A stretch of 64,000 nucleotides of DNA from Ancylothrix sp. D3o (GTDB lineage Bacteria; Cyanobacteriota; Cyanobacteriia; Cyanobacteriales; Oscillatoriaceae): positions 310,001 through 374,000 of the forward strand of contig NZ_JAMXEX010000002.1 in the NCBI RefSeq assembly GCF_025370775.1, read 5' to 3'. The notes beneath the pieces are model-generated. The model ran no database searches. It was not told the origin of the DNA and saw only the letters and a program-made list of their open reading frames with translations. Position 1 is the first letter of the stretch. Each line of letters starts with the position of its first letter. The translations under genes and the position numbers were made by a program. This document shows, in pieces, positions 18,307-28,713 of the stretch.

Positions 18307-19179
18307 GTGCCAGAACTGCCTGAAGTTGAAACGGTTTGTCGGGGTCTAAATCAATTGACCCAGGGCAAAGTTATCTTGGGTGGGGATGTGTTGCGTGATA
18401 GCACCATCGCCCATCCTTTTCCTGTTGGGGAGTTTTTGACCGGCCTTAAAGGTATGACGATCTGCCGGTGGTACCGGCGCGGTAAATACCTTTTGGCGGC
18501 ACTCAAAACTGGCATGAACCCAGAAAAGGGGGAAATCATCTTTCCCGAATCTCCTCTTTTAGGGGTTCATCTGCGGATGACCGGCCAGCTTTTAGTTTTG
18601 CCTCAAGATACTCCTTTGCAAAAACACGCCCGCGTCCGCTTATTTTTGCCCGATAATCAAGAGTTACGGTTTGTTGATCAGCGCTGTTTTGGCCAAATGT
18701 GGTTGGTGCCTCCCCAAACTGATGCCGGTGCTATTATTTCTGGCCTTGCTCAACTTGGCCCCGAACCTTTCTCTGAAGATTTTTCCCTGGAATATTTCAC
18801 GAAAAAATTGCAGCGGACTAGACGGCCTGTAAAAACCGCTTTACTCGATCAAAGCATCGTGGCTGGGGTGGGAAATATTTATGCTGATGAAGCTTTATTT
18901 TTAGCTAAAGTACCGCCTACCAAGATTTGTAGCGATTTGAATCCTCAAGAAATTGAGCGTTTAAGGCTTGCGATTATTGAGGTTTTAGGAAAAGCTATTG
19001 AAGCAGGCGGATCTACGATTCGTAACTATGTTTCGGTGAAAGGCGTTAATGGAAACTATGCGGGGATGGCCTGGGTGTACAATCGGGCCGGTCAACCGTG
19101 CCGAGTTTGCAGCACGACGGTGGAAAAAATTCGCTTGGCCGGTCGATCTTGCCATTTTTGTCCCCGTTGTCAAATGTAG
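18307..19179 (+). CDS. mutM: formamidopyrimidine-DNA glycosylase
   Basis: A 290-residue bifunctional DNA glycosylase/AP lyase that removes 8-oxoguanine and ring-opened purines. The GTG start gives the essential N-terminal PELPEVETV, with Pro2 as nucleophile and Glu3 as acid. The C-terminal four-cysteine zinc finger (CRVCSTTVEKIR ... CHFCPRC) is complete. Length is normal. Coupling to psaE makes sense as a link between photosynthetic oxidative stress and repair, though adjacency alone does not prove it. Confidence 0.96.
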   Translation: MPELPEVETVCRGLNQLTQGKVILGGDVLRDSTIAHPFPVGEFLTGLKGMTICRWYRRGKYLLAALKTGMNPEKGEIIFPESPLLGVHLRMTGQLLVLPQDTPLQKHARVRLFLPDNQELRFVDQRCFGQMWLVPPQTDAGAIISGLAQLGPEPFSEDFSLEYFTKKLQRTRRPVKTALLDQSIVAGVGNIYADEALFLAKVPPTKICSDLNPQEIERLRLAIIEVLGKAIEAGGSTIRNYVSVKGVNGNYAGMAWVYNRAGQPCRVCSTTVEKIRLAGRSCHFCPRCQM

Positions 19180-19295
19180 ACAATGGGCCAATTGTCAAAT
19201 TACAAATGTAGGGGACGTGCCCCTGTGCCGGCGCTGACCAATGACCGTTAAAATTTTTAAAGAAATGTGAACTTATTAAAAGCAAAAAGCCAAAT

Positions 19296-19532
19296 ATGCC
19301 ACCAGAAAAAAAAGACGCAGCCCTCAAGAGAGGCGATCTCGTGCGTGCAGTCCGAGAAAAACTGCAAAATAGCCTCGAAGCCAAAGCAAGCGACCCCCGT
19401 TTCCCTCCTTATCTGTTTGAAAGCGATGGTGAAATAGTCGATATGCGAGGCGACTATGCCTTTGTTAAGTTTGGTAAAGTTCCTACGCCCAATATTTGGT
19501 TACGTTTGGAGCAACTTGAAAAAGCAAAATAG
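19296..19532 (+). CDS. ndhO: NAD(P)H-quinone oxidoreductase subunit O
   Basis: A 78-residue peripheral subunit of the cyanobacterial NDH-1 complex. It is recognised by [34 protein letters not shown] and [13 protein letters not shown], conserved with chloroplast NdhO. It acts on the cytoplasmic side of the thylakoid membrane in cyclic electron flow and respiration. It lies 116 bases after mutM and may be read from the same transcript or its own promoter. Confidence 0.93.
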   Translation: MPPEKKDAALKRGDLVRAVREKLQNSLEAKASDPRFPPYLFESDGEIVDMRGDYAFVKFGKVPTPNIWLRLEQLEKAK

Positions 19533-19938
19533 TTAAGACCGGCAATAGCCCCAGCAAACTTAAGCTGGGGTAGACTGTCGTTCCCTTGCCGTGCTAGAAA
19601 TAAAGTAAAGAAACGTGGGAAGAAATCGGATTAAAAACTAGCCTTCTTGCAAACCTTCAAGGAAAAAATTAACAACCTATCCTATTCATCTGTTGTTTTT
19701 TCTAAGGACAGGTTCTCTTCAACGGGTTTGACTTTATTTTGATATTGGCGGTTCTGCCAAACCCAGAAGCAAGAAGCCTACAAAAATCCTCTGCCGGCGG
19801 GCCATAAATTAACTTGTGGGGACTTTAAAAAAAGCCGGCCACAAACTAAAGATATCTCGCTCGTTCTTTCCACATTCTTAATCCTGATGCCAGGACAAAA
19901 AGAAAAAGCAGAAAGAAAAGAAACGAGAGCCTTTAACA
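19533..19938. other. intergenic, 406 bases
   Basis: Holds a hairpin after ndhO (19549-19570) and otherwise no recognisable gene. The promoter of mdh is expected in the last 100 bases. Confidence 0.4.
19549..19570 (+). terminator. hairpin after ndhO
   Basis: A 7-bp stem CCCCAGC/GCTGGGG (19549-19555, 19564-19570), 17 bases after the stop. There is no T run, so it may stabilise the 3' end rather than terminate. Confidence 0.45.
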
Positions 19939-20907
19939 ATGACTTCTATATTTTTCCCGCCTACTTGTGTAAACCGGCGCGTGTCGGTAATTGGTGCCGG
20001 TAGAGTTGGCAGTACCCTTGCTCAACGCATCGCTGAAAAAAACCTAGCGGATGTGGTATTGCTAGATGTTTTGTCTGGAATGGCAAAAGGCATTGCCCTA
20101 GATTTAATGGAAGCACGCGGCGTAGAAAACCACGACCGCCAAATTATCGGTACAAATGATTATAAAGATACTGCTGGCTCCGATGTGGTTGTTATAACTG
20201 CCGGTTCGCCTCGCAAACCTGGCATGAATCGAGAAGATTTAATTAAAATTAATGCCGGTATTGTTAGAAATGCAGCTAAACAAGCTATCGCTAATTCACC
20301 AGATGCGATTTTAATTGTTGTTACAAATCCTTTGGATGTGATGACTTATTTGGCTTGGGAGGCTTGCGGACTGCCAGAACGTCGCGTTATTGGCATGGCA
20401 GGGGTTTTAGATTCAAGCCGGTTTAAAACGTTTATTGCGATGGAATTGGGAATTTCGATCCAAGATATTCAGACGATGGTATTAGGAGATCATGGTCAAT
20501 TAATGGTGCCTTTGCCTCGTTATTGCACCGTTGGCGGTGTGCCTATTTCTGAATTAATGAGCAAAGAAACCATTGATCGCCTCGTAGAACGTACCCGAAA
20601 TGGAGGCTCAGAAATTTTAGAATTAATGCAAACCGGCAGTGCCTATTTTGCCCCCGCATCTTCCGCTTATTTAATGGTAGAAAGTATTTTGCTTAATCAA
20701 CAGCGCACGATGTCGGCAGCCGTTTATGTTAAGGGAGAATATGGTTTGCATGATGTGTTTTTGGGTGTTCCTTGCCGGTTGGGGTGCCGGGGGGTGGAAA
20801 GCGTGGTGGAATTGCCTTTAACGGAGGCAGAACAAACCGCCCTTAAAGCTTCCGCCGAAGCGGTACGCGGCAATATTGAACGAGCTAAAGAGACTTTGGC
20901 CGGTTAA
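19939..20907 (+). CDS. mdh: malate dehydrogenase (LDH-like type)
   Basis: A 322-residue NAD-dependent enzyme interconverting malate and oxaloacetate. The Rossmann motif is VIGAGRVGST, and Asp after the second strand (VLLDV) selects NAD. The substrate arginines are in AGSPRKPGM, and the catalytic His is in VLGDHGQLMVP. The sequence is of the LDH-like MDH group used by cyanobacteria. Length is normal; stand-alone gene. Confidence 0.94.
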   Translation: MTSIFFPPTCVNRRVSVIGAGRVGSTLAQRIAEKNLADVVLLDVLSGMAKGIALDLMEARGVENHDRQIIGTNDYKDTAGSDVVVITAGSPRKPGMNREDLIKINAGIVRNAAKQAIANSPDAILIVVTNPLDVMTYLAWEACGLPERRVIGMAGVLDSSRFKTFIAMELGISIQDIQTMVLGDHGQLMVPLPRYCTVGGVPISELMSKETIDRLVERTRNGGSEILELMQTGSAYFAPASSAYLMVESILLNQQRTMSAAVYVKGEYGLHDVFLGVPCRLGCRGVESVVELPLTEAEQTALKASAEAVRGNIERAKETLAG

Positions 20908-21474
20908 CTTATTGACAAGGGTAGGTTGGGGAAATTCACTCAACCTACTTTAGGGGGAAAAAAATAAACAAGGAATGCACCGCAAAAAATCAACATAATG
21001 GCCGGCTTTTAAAAAGATAAAAATTTTTCCGGGCTGGGAGAATAAATTTAGGCTGGCATAAATGTGTAAGCAAGTTTTTCAGCAGTAGAAACCAAAGCGG
21101 GGAGGCGACAAAACCCAGAAAGCCTGCTCGCAAAAACTAGAGGTTTCATAGGGATATATTGGCGAACTTCGCTAAAGAGAATAGCTGATTTGATTTGAAA
21201 AAACTTTAGCTATTGTGGGGATATTATTGGGTTGAGGGGCTATGTAGTTTTACTGAGAATGGCAAAAATTGATAAAATATATTAACTTAAGATAAAAACT
21301 ATGCCTCACCACTGTGGAGGCGGCCTTTAAAATACCTACGACAAAAAAATCTACCCATTTTATAAGTATTTTGAGGATCAGGGGCGGTGTTTTGAGTTTT
21401 AACAAGCAACAATAGTAAATAGAGACTCAGAAAACAATCCTCTCAAAGAGGGGAAACTTCATCACCTTGTAACA
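20908..21474. other. intergenic, 567 bases
   Basis: Starts with a perfect 8-bp hairpin (GTAGGTTG at 20921-20928 with CAACCTAC at 20941-20948) after mdh. The rest is AT-rich with no gene seen. Confidence 0.45.
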
Positions 21475-23349
21475 ATGGCTATGGCTCGTGATTTTATTTC
21501 TCCGTTAAAATCTATCAATGCTGCAATTGCCGGTGATAACCCCTTTGACCGCTTGGCTGCTGTCAGAGAATCCGAGATTTGGGCTCCTGGTATGGCAGAT
21601 GTGCGGACACTCAACCAACACGCCTCCGATGCCGTTTTTCAACTGCTTCACCACACCGGCAACTTAAAACTGCAAGCAACCACGATCACCGGCAACTCAG
21701 GCACCGGTAAAAGTCATTTAATATCCCGAATTCGCCATCGCCTCCAAACCGAACAAAACGGTTTATTTGTTTATATAAATGCTAATCATTTTAACGATGT
21801 TAACCTTTTGCGAACGCAATTTCTGCACAGCTTAATTGACAGTTTGCGCCGTCAAGGTAGTTACGGCACAGTGCAATCTCAACAGTTAGCAACAGCAATC
21901 ATAAACACTGCCTTAAAGAACTTAACGCCTACAGCTAAAGCCTTTGGGCCGTTGGAATTACTCAAAAAACTGGCCGGCTACAGTCAAAGCAAAAATCAAG
22001 CCTGGATCAATCAATTAACCGAAACTATTTTTAAAACCCGGCCTGATATTCCCGAACCTGATATTGTCAGAGCGCTTGTCTGGACACTTTGCAACGCTCA
22101 AGCACCTTTTGCGCTCAAATGGTTAGCCGGAAAAATGCTTGCTCCTTGGAAAGCGGATGAATTGGGTTTGCCAAATCATAATAGCCCAATCCTCGAACCG
22201 ATGGCCTGGGAAATGGTGGTAAAAATTTTAACCTTAATGGCAGATTATTATCCAGTTGTAGTTTGTTTTGACGATATTGATGCTGGGGAAATTGGCGACA
22301 ATAGCTTCAAACGTGACCGAATTGTTGCCAGTTTAGCTAAACGTTTGTGTGATAGTTTGCAGGGAGTTTCGCTGGCTCACAGTATTGCCATTGTTACGGT
22401 GATGAGTCCCGCTACTTGGACAGAAAAAATTTTAACATTGCCGGCCGGTATTCCAAATTATCTTTCAGGTAAACGAGAAGTAATTCAATTAAAAGAAATC
22501 ACCGAAGCGGAAATTATCGAGTTTGTTTCTGTAACTTTACAAGAATTTTATAGGGGCAATTTTTTAACGCCGCCAACGCCGATTTATCCTTTTGATAGCG
22601 GTCAGTTAAAAGCTTTAGCAAGAGAACAAATCACCCTACGGCAACTGCTGGAATGGTGCGCCCAAAATTTCCGTCCTGCTGAAATAGATCCAGCCGAAAA
22701 AATAAAAGAAGCTTTTGAGAAAGCCCTGAATGTTGATTTAGGCCAACACTGGGAAGAAAATAATTTAATGGTGGGGGCGATTTTATTTAGCTTGCAAGCT
22801 TTAATTGGCCAAACAATTAATGATTTTAAAATTGAAGAAGTTACGCAGGAAGTTCGCCCAACTTCTGCTAATCGCGGCTGCATTCAATTTCAAGTTAGTG
22901 GAACAAAAAAGGGTAAATTTGTCAAGCTAGGAGTAGCCCTTATGCAAGACGAACACCCGCAAAAAGTTGCCGCCGTTTTAAAACGTTTAACGCAATACAA
23001 AAAATTTAATTTAACTGCCGGGTGTTTAATTCGTTCCGCAGACAAAGTAATTCCCAATCATTGGCAAGCAAGCCATTATCTTCAGCAGTTAACCGGAGAG
23101 TTGGGCGGCAAGTGGCTAGTATTGAAGCCAGAAGAAATTAGACCATTATTAGCAATTTGTGTAGTTTATCAAAACCGGCATCCTGAAAAGTTTACACAAG
23201 CCCAAATTTTTGAGTTTATGACGGCTAAAAAGTTAGTGATAGATAATCCCTTAATTCAAGAAATTCTTTCTTTTCAAGGCATTGCTGAGGCAGAAAATAC
23301 TGCTGAAATTATCAGTGAAAATATTAGCGAAGTGGTTGAGCGGGTGTAA
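21475..23349 (+). CDS. orphan P-loop (AAA/STAND-like) ATPase
   Basis: A 624-residue protein of unknown role; starting at the second ATG (21481) would remove two residues. Walker A is GNSGTGKS (73-80) and Walker B is VVVCFDDID near residue 265. The layout resembles Orc/Cdc6-type or STAND NTPases. After a helical middle, residues about 455-570 form an alpha/beta domain (FVKLGVALMQ, LTAGCLIRSADK) that could be a degenerate nuclease-like or sensor fold. No obvious partner gene is adjacent. Such large lone ATPases occur in defence and in plasmid or replication control; nothing here decides between these. Confidence 0.7.
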   Translation: MAMARDFISPLKSINAAIAGDNPFDRLAAVRESEIWAPGMADVRTLNQHASDAVFQLLHHTGNLKLQATTITGNSGTGKSHLISRIRHRLQTEQNGLFVYINANHFNDVNLLRTQFLHSLIDSLRRQGSYGTVQSQQLATAIINTALKNLTPTAKAFGPLELLKKLAGYSQSKNQAWINQLTETIFKTRPDIPEPDIVRALVWTLCNAQAPFALKWLAGKMLAPWKADELGLPNHNSPILEPMAWEMVVKILTLMADYYPVVVCFDDIDAGEIGDNSFKRDRIVASLAKRLCDSLQGVSLAHSIAIVTVMSPATWTEKILTLPAGIPNYLSGKREVIQLKEITEAEIIEFVSVTLQEFYRGNFLTPPTPIYPFDSGQLKALAREQITLRQLLEWCAQNFRPAEIDPAEKIKEAFEKALNVDLGQHWEENNLMVGAILFSLQALIGQTINDFKIEEVTQEVRPTSANRGCIQFQVSGTKKGKFVKLGVALMQDEHPQKVAAVLKRLTQYKKFNLTAGCLIRSADKVIPNHWQASHYLQQLTGELGGKWLVLKPEEIRPLLAICVVYQNRHPEKFTQAQIFEFMTAKKLVIDNPLIQEILSFQGIAEAENTAEIISENISEVVERV

Positions 23350-23600
23350 GACAAACTTCATCTAACAAATAGAATTTCTTATTTTCTAGGATAATTATTT
23401 GGTAATCATGTTCGCATATCCCTTATTAATATCCTTAATTTTTCTGTCAACTTACTATTTCCTAATTTTGGCAATAACGTTTAAGACAAAGGTTTTCTAG
23501 CTTATAGCAGACCTATTTTTTCCGGGGAAAGCGCTGGATCTCATACTTCATAAAGCTTTCCCCCTTGTTGTTAACTTTTGAGGAAGACGTGACAACATTT

Positions 23601-24845
23601 TTAAACCCAACCTCTAACAACAACCTCCCGACGCTGTTGCACCATTTCTTGATAAAGCCGTTCCAACTGCGTAATATTATTGCTGAGTGTATAACGTTCA
23701 ATCACCCGCTGGCGAGCCTTTTGACCAAGAATCTTAGTAAACTCAGGTTGCTCCTCCAACATTGGTAAAAGCGTCCGCAACTGACCGGCCACCCCTTCAG
23801 TTTTCAAAACAACACCAGCGCCGTCAGAAAGCACCTCACCATCAGCCCCCGCATCAGTAGCCAAACAAGCTACACCACAAGCCATCCCTTCCAACAAAGA
23901 AAGCGATAAACCTTCAACCAGAGAAGGCAAAATAAACACATCCGAACCCCGCAAAATCTCAATGCGCCGGTCTTCATCCCCCACAAAACCGAGCCAAATA
24001 ACCCCATGATCCTCATTATAAGAAGACTTTAAAGAAGGCGCTAAAGGCCCATCCCCAACAATAACCAGCCGGGAACTTGCAGACATCTCCGACTTTTTCC
24101 AAGCCTTCAAAAGAGACTCAACATTTTTTTCTATTGCCACTCTACCCTGATAAACAAAAATTCTTTTAGCCCCAATTTCTTCTTTAAAATTAGAATAACC
24201 GGGAGAATATTTTAAAGCATCAACACCATTAGGGATCACCGCCAACTTTTGAGCCGGCACCCCCAACTTAATCAACAACTCCCGCTGAATTTCTGAAAAC
24301 ACAATCGTACAATCATAATTAGCCAAAAAAGGCGCATATAACTGATACATTAACTGTTGAGTTCCCGAAGTGATATTGCGAGGCTTGCGGTCAAAAGGCG
24401 GGTGAAAAGTAGCAATTAAAGGCAAATCCAAATCTTCGCAAATTTCCGGCAAAACAAAATCCAGAGGCGAAAGCGTTAAAGAAGCGTGAACTAAATCAGG
24501 TTTAAGCTTTCGCAGAGACTCACTTAAAACCTTACTAGATCGTAAAGTAGGAATCGTGTAAATAGTAGACTTAAACAAACAAGGCAAAGAAACTTCACTA
24601 CTTAACCAACCATTGGTTTCCGGAGAATTAGAATTAATTAAAGGCTTGGGAGAACTCAAACGAGAGAAACCTGCCATCCTACTTGATGAACGTAAAGACG
24701 GAAAAAAGTTTTCCGGATCAAAAGCCTCTTCAAAATGAAAAAAACTCACATCGTGATTACGGTCTAACAACAAATTAGTAATTTCACGAGAGTAAGTAAC
24801 ATTGCCGCAGAAAGGAGATTTTTTTCCAAGCCAAGCGATGTGCAT
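23601..24845 (-). CDS. glycosyltransferase family 4
   Basis: A 414-residue GT-B glycosyltransferase. The N-terminus MHIAWLGKKSPFCGN carries the glycine-rich acceptor loop. The nucleotide-sugar domain has VIPNGVDALKYSPG and the E-x7-E retaining motif in EGLSLSLLEG. Soluble or peripheral at the membrane. The N-terminal motif recalls cyanobacterial digalactolipid synthase candidates (DgdA), but I cannot confirm this without alignment. It is the last gene of the run deoC, recO, MFS, GT, separated from the MFS gene by about 140 bases. Confidence 0.85.
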   Translation of the reverse strand: MHIAWLGKKSPFCGNVTYSREITNLLLDRNHDVSFFHFEEAFDPENFFPSLRSSSRMAGFSRLSSPKPLINSNSPETNGWLSSEVSLPCLFKSTIYTIPTLRSSKVLSESLRKLKPDLVHASLTLSPLDFVLPEICEDLDLPLIATFHPPFDRKPRNITSGTQQLMYQLYAPFLANYDCTIVFSEIQRELLIKLGVPAQKLAVIPNGVDALKYSPGYSNFKEEIGAKRIFVYQGRVAIEKNVESLLKAWKKSEMSASSRLVIVGDGPLAPSLKSSYNEDHGVIWLGFVGDEDRRIEILRGSDVFILPSLVEGLSLSLLEGMACGVACLATDAGADGEVLSDGAGVVLKTEGVAGQLRTLLPMLEEQPEFTKILGQKARQRVIERYTLSNNITQLERLYQEMVQQRREVVVRGWV

Positions 24846-24987
24846 TATCGTTTAAAAAAAGAATAAAAAATTAGAACTTTGACGCAGCAGGGAAAAGAAA
24901 AGAGACGGACTTTTACCTTTCCCCCAGGAGATTTGCCTAGCATTTGATTTACCTTGGTAAACAAAATAGCAAGTGATGCTAAATTTG

Positions 24988-26544
24988 TCACGATTGATGA
25001 TTTGGGGAATTCCCGTACCGAGAAATGTACCAAGTTAAAACCCCACCGCCAAGCGCCAAAGCAGCCAGCCCTAAAAAGACAACTTTAAGACCAAAAAAAG
25101 TTTCAGCCACACCGGCCAAAGCCAAAGGTAAACTCAAAGCAATATTAATCGCATTATTTTGTAAACCAAACACCTTACCGCGCATTTCTTCCGGCGTATC
25201 TGCTTGGACAGTTGTTTGCATAGGAACGCCAACAATAGCCCCAAAAGCGCCTAAAAAAGCCACCAATAAAAGCGTCGTCACGAGTTCTTGAGCAAAAAGA
25301 GATAAACCCAGCAAAGAAGCCGCCATTCCAAAAGAACCGGCTACGCTTAACTGGAGGTGAGAAAACCGGCTACCAAAATAACCCAAAGCCGTGCTACCGG
25401 CAGCCATACCAACACCACCGGCAGCCATCAAAAAGCCAAACTGAGAAGCCTTCATTCCTGGAATCACTTCCGCCAAACGAACCGCCAAAACAGCCAAAGC
25501 AGCAAAAATCGAAAATAAAATCACCAATTGAATCAAAGCATTACGAACGCGCACATTAGCTTTGAGATAACGCAAACCATCGCGGATATCTTCAAAAACG
25601 TGAGGATATTCGCCTTGTTGAGGAGTAATATTTTCGCCTGTTTTTAACATCAACAAAAGCAAACCGGCAATGCAATAACTACCCCCCACGACAATTTCTT
25701 TACCAATTGCCAAATGACCTAAAAAGCTGTCTGCAAGAGCCAGCAAAGGTTCTCCCACCGCAAAACCAACAATAACACTCGCCATCATTGTTGTAGTGTA
25801 GAGAGAATTAGCAGCCAAAAGTTGACGACGTTCAACAATCAAAGGAATGGCCGATTGTTCTGCCGGTGCAAAAAATTGAGTGAGAGTAGAAACCAAAAAA
25901 GTCACACCCAACATAGCGCAGAAACCCAAAGGCAAAGCAGCCAATTGTTTGCCCTCGCACAACCACAAAAGAACCGGCAAAGAGAGAACTAAAAAACCGC
26001 GCAATAAATTAGTAGCTACCAGAACCGCTTTTTTAGGCCATCGGTCAACAAAAGCGCCGGCCAGCGAACCGAGCAACACGGCAGGTATAGTAAAAGCAAT
26101 CATAATTGCCGATACCCAAGAGCTTATAGTTTGACCAGAAGCTTGAAACCGCGTAGCGATAAGGGCAATCATCAAGACCAGATAAATTTTATCGGCCAAT
26201 TGAGAAAAAACCTGTCCACTCCAGAGGGCCAAAAAATTGCGATTTTTCAACACCGGCCCAAAACCTTCTTCATTTGGAGGAGGAGGCGAGGGCGGTTCTT
26301 CGTTTTGGGGGTTTTTGCCGTTTGTCGAGCCGTTGTTTTCTGGAATAGTAGAATCTGGGGGAGGCGAGTCAATAGAATGACTAGAAGGTTCTGAGTTAGA
26401 ACCTGGGCCATTGGTGTTAGAACGGTAGGGAGAAATACTATGAGTCCCTGTATTGGGATGGTGGCTAATGGGGGAAGCCTCCAGAGACGAGTTTTTTAAC
26501 GCTGGCAGATGAGTTTTTATTTCCGTTTCAGATAGTAGCATCAT
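24988..26544 (-). CDS. MFS transporter with disordered N-terminal extension
   Basis: A 518-residue major facilitator protein. Residues 1-95 are hydrophilic, rich in Ser, Pro, Asn and Glu (ending in a poly-Pro patch) and predicted disordered. From about residue 100 follow roughly twelve transmembrane helices, with an AGAFVDRWPKKAV loop 2-3 signature. The substrate is unknown; the family includes enterobactin-exporter-like proteins. Its start overlaps the recO stop as ATGA, so translation is probably coupled. Confidence 0.85.
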   Translation of the reverse strand: MMLLSETEIKTHLPALKNSSLEASPISHHPNTGTHSISPYRSNTNGPGSNSEPSSHSIDSPPPDSTIPENNGSTNGKNPQNEEPPSPPPPNEEGFGPVLKNRNFLALWSGQVFSQLADKIYLVLMIALIATRFQASGQTISSWVSAIMIAFTIPAVLLGSLAGAFVDRWPKKAVLVATNLLRGFLVLSLPVLLWLCEGKQLAALPLGFCAMLGVTFLVSTLTQFFAPAEQSAIPLIVERRQLLAANSLYTTTMMASVIVGFAVGEPLLALADSFLGHLAIGKEIVVGGSYCIAGLLLLMLKTGENITPQQGEYPHVFEDIRDGLRYLKANVRVRNALIQLVILFSIFAALAVLAVRLAEVIPGMKASQFGFLMAAGGVGMAAGSTALGYFGSRFSHLQLSVAGSFGMAASLLGLSLFAQELVTTLLLVAFLGAFGAIVGVPMQTTVQADTPEEMRGKVFGLQNNAINIALSLPLALAGVAETFFGLKVVFLGLAALALGGGVLTWYISRYGNSPNHQS

Positions 26545-27455
26545 AACTGCACCGGGGAAGAAGGCAGGGGAGAAAAATAGGTATCGATGAGGGCGGCAGA
26601 TCGAATTGACCGCTCTAAGTGATATTCAGCATAGTGGCGCAAAATGCGCTCAACGGCTACCCATGACTGTTGAATATAGCCTGCCTCAGCAGTGGTTATT
26701 GGCTGGGGGATAGCATTTAAGTCTGGTTGAGCAAGTTGTTGCAAAAAAGCGAGTTGAAGAGAATCAAGTTTGCTATCTATTTTTATGGGTCTTTCTACAG
26801 TGGGCGTGCGCTCAATGCCGAGGTTTTGGCTGGGGTTGGTTGGTTCGGGTTTTTGGGTTTTTGAGTTTAATCGCTCGATTGCTTTGAGGCTAAGACAGCC
26901 ACCGGCAATAATACTGAAGCCGGTTAAAAACGAGGGATTCTCAAAATCAGCAATCAAAGACTGCTGGCTGAGACAACAAGAGTGAACCTGGGGAGCGATG
27001 CCATCAAGGGCCAACAGGTGATATACTCCGTGAGAAAGCAGAGCCAGTAGACGCGAGTCTGGGTGGTGGCCACTTAATTGCTCAATTCGACTCAGGTGTT
27101 CACACAGCAAAGTAAAAAGTGCCTCTTGGGGATGTTCACTGAGGGCAAAGCTGAGGGCAATTTCGGCTAGATATTGTGCCGATGCTAGTTTACCTAAGTT
27201 TCGGCTTAAGCCTGGGTAGGATTCTACGGTTTCGGCTTGGGTGATTTTATCCAAGGATCGGCCTTTGTGTAGAAGCAAATGGTTGATGGTAAATACGCCA
27301 CTGCGTCCCGATAGCGTTGAGTTTTGTTTTCTGGCTCCGGGTGCAACGGCTCTAACTAAACCATGTTCTTTTGTTAAAATTGTTAGCAGCCGGTCGGATT
27401 CTCCCATCGGTGCGCTTTTGAGGTTGATTCCTGTGGCTGTGTAAGTTCGAGACAT
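26541..27455 (-). CDS. recO: DNA repair protein RecO
   Basis: A 304-residue RecF-pathway mediator. The N-terminal OB fold carries YTATGINLKSAPMGESDRL and the LVRAVAPGARK strand. A helical domain follows with two close cysteines (HSCCLSQQ) but not a full zinc knuckle. A Pro/Thr-rich insertion of about 40 residues (about 200-240) lengthens the protein compared with the usual 240-270. RecO anneals single strands and loads RecA with RecR. It is translationally coupled to the MFS gene downstream. Confidence 0.9.
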   Translation of the reverse strand: MSRTYTATGINLKSAPMGESDRLLTILTKEHGLVRAVAPGARKQNSTLSGRSGVFTINHLLLHKGRSLDKITQAETVESYPGLSRNLGKLASAQYLAEIALSFALSEHPQEALFTLLCEHLSRIEQLSGHHPDSRLLALLSHGVYHLLALDGIAPQVHSCCLSQQSLIADFENPSFLTGFSIIAGGCLSLKAIERLNSKTQKPEPTNPSQNLGIERTPTVERPIKIDSKLDSLQLAFLQQLAQPDLNAIPQPITTAEAGYIQQSWVAVERILRHYAEYHLERSIRSAALIDTYFSPLPSSPVQL

Positions 27456-27604
27456 CAGAGGTTTTTAGATTTAGGGAATTTTAGAGAGCGCTTGGGGCGG
27501 GATTTTTGGGTTGGGTAGCAGGGTAAGAGAAAATACTTAGATTTTTAACGCTGCAACTTTTCCGACTCGCCAATAAGCGAGCTACCACGCTCCGTGAGCA
27601 GTTT

Positions 27605-28282
27605 CTAATTCTCTTCTAGGTTATCGCGCTGGCCGAGTAAATCGATGCTGCGGGAAGTACCGAGACGGGTGGCACCGGCCACTATTAAATCTAGGGCTTC
27701 TTGATGGGTGCGGATACCACCGGCAGCTTTTATACCTACTTTGCCCCGTGTTATTTGTTTAAGCAGCCTTACATCGCTGATATTTGTGCCGCCATACCAG
27801 CCGGTGCCGGTTTTGAGGTAAGCAACACCGGCATCCATACATAGTTCGGCGGCGAGTTTTTTTTCTTCGTCGTTGAGCAGGTTGGTTTCAAGGATCGCTT
27901 TAACAGGAATGCCGGTTTCGCATATCTCCGCAATTTCACGGTGTAGCTCGTTGGTGTTGCCGGCCTTGAGGAAACCCAGGTTAATTACAACGTCGAGTTC
28001 TTGGGCTCCGTTGTCGATGGCTTCTTGAGCTTCGTAGAGTTTGGTGGCGCTGGTGGTGGTGCCGGTGGGAAAGCCAATCACAGTACAGACTTTGGGGCGT
28101 TTGTTGTGTAATAAATTTGCGGCTATCCGTACATACGCAGGATAAACGCACACGGCTGCAAAGTTAAAGCGATCTGCTTCTTCACACCATTTTTCTACAA
28201 GGGGGGGAGTGGCGGTATTGTTTAGGAGTGCGTGGTCGATATAGGGCGCAATGTCAATTTCGGCGCGTTGTTGTTGTGCCAT
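27605..28282 (-). CDS. deoC: deoxyribose-phosphate aldolase
   Basis: A 225-residue class I aldolase splitting 2-deoxyribose-5-phosphate to glyceraldehyde-3-phosphate and acetaldehyde in nucleoside salvage. TIM-barrel motifs: IDHALLN at strand 1, ELDVVINLG, the Schiff-base Lys in YLKTGTG and the activating Lys in GIKAAGGIR. Length is normal. It lies 149 bases upstream of recO on the same strand. Confidence 0.94.
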   Translation of the reverse strand: MAQQQRAEIDIAPYIDHALLNNTATPPLVEKWCEEADRFNFAAVCVYPAYVRIAANLLHNKRPKVCTVIGFPTGTTTSATKLYEAQEAIDNGAQELDVVINLGFLKAGNTNELHREIAEICETGIPVKAILETNLLNDEEKKLAAELCMDAGVAYLKTGTGWYGGTNISDVRLLKQITRGKVGIKAAGGIRTHQEALDLIVAGATRLGTSRSIDLLGQRDNLEEN

Positions 28283-28629
28283 CGTGGTATTTTTCCTGGG
28301 ACGTCTTGTTAATTTTTATCAGAAATTCAACAACCTTTAAACAGGAATGTCGCTCGGCTGTCCTTGTTGTATATAGTTGAAATGCCGATATCGCAGGGCT
28401 TGCCGGTTTAAATGTTCTCGCTGTGGTACGCTAGTCCAGAAATCTCTGTCAACCAGAACCCATGTTTGCGGATGCGGATTTGTGAGCGATAGAGACTGGA
28501 ATGCACTATTAATATTGTGAAATTAGCCTTGAGTACGGTAGGGTAGCGAAGCTTGCTAAGGGTGTCAGTTGGGCCATGATCCTTGCCCAAAGCGGGATTT
28601 GGGAGGCAAAGCAACAGTTAAGGCGGTTT

Positions 28630-28664
28630 GGGTTAGGCAAGTTTGCGTATAACTACGGGTAGAG
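28630..28664 (+). repeat. direct repeat, copy 1
   Basis: Shares GGTTAGG-CAAGTTTGCGTAT, then TAC and GGTAGAG, with copy 2 at 28714-28750, with small gaps. May be a duplicated regulatory element upstream of the gene at 28914. Confidence 0.55.
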
Positions 28665-28713
28665 TAGGTGTACTTGAGGCCGGTATAACTTTAAATAGTC
28701 TTTAATTATTTTT

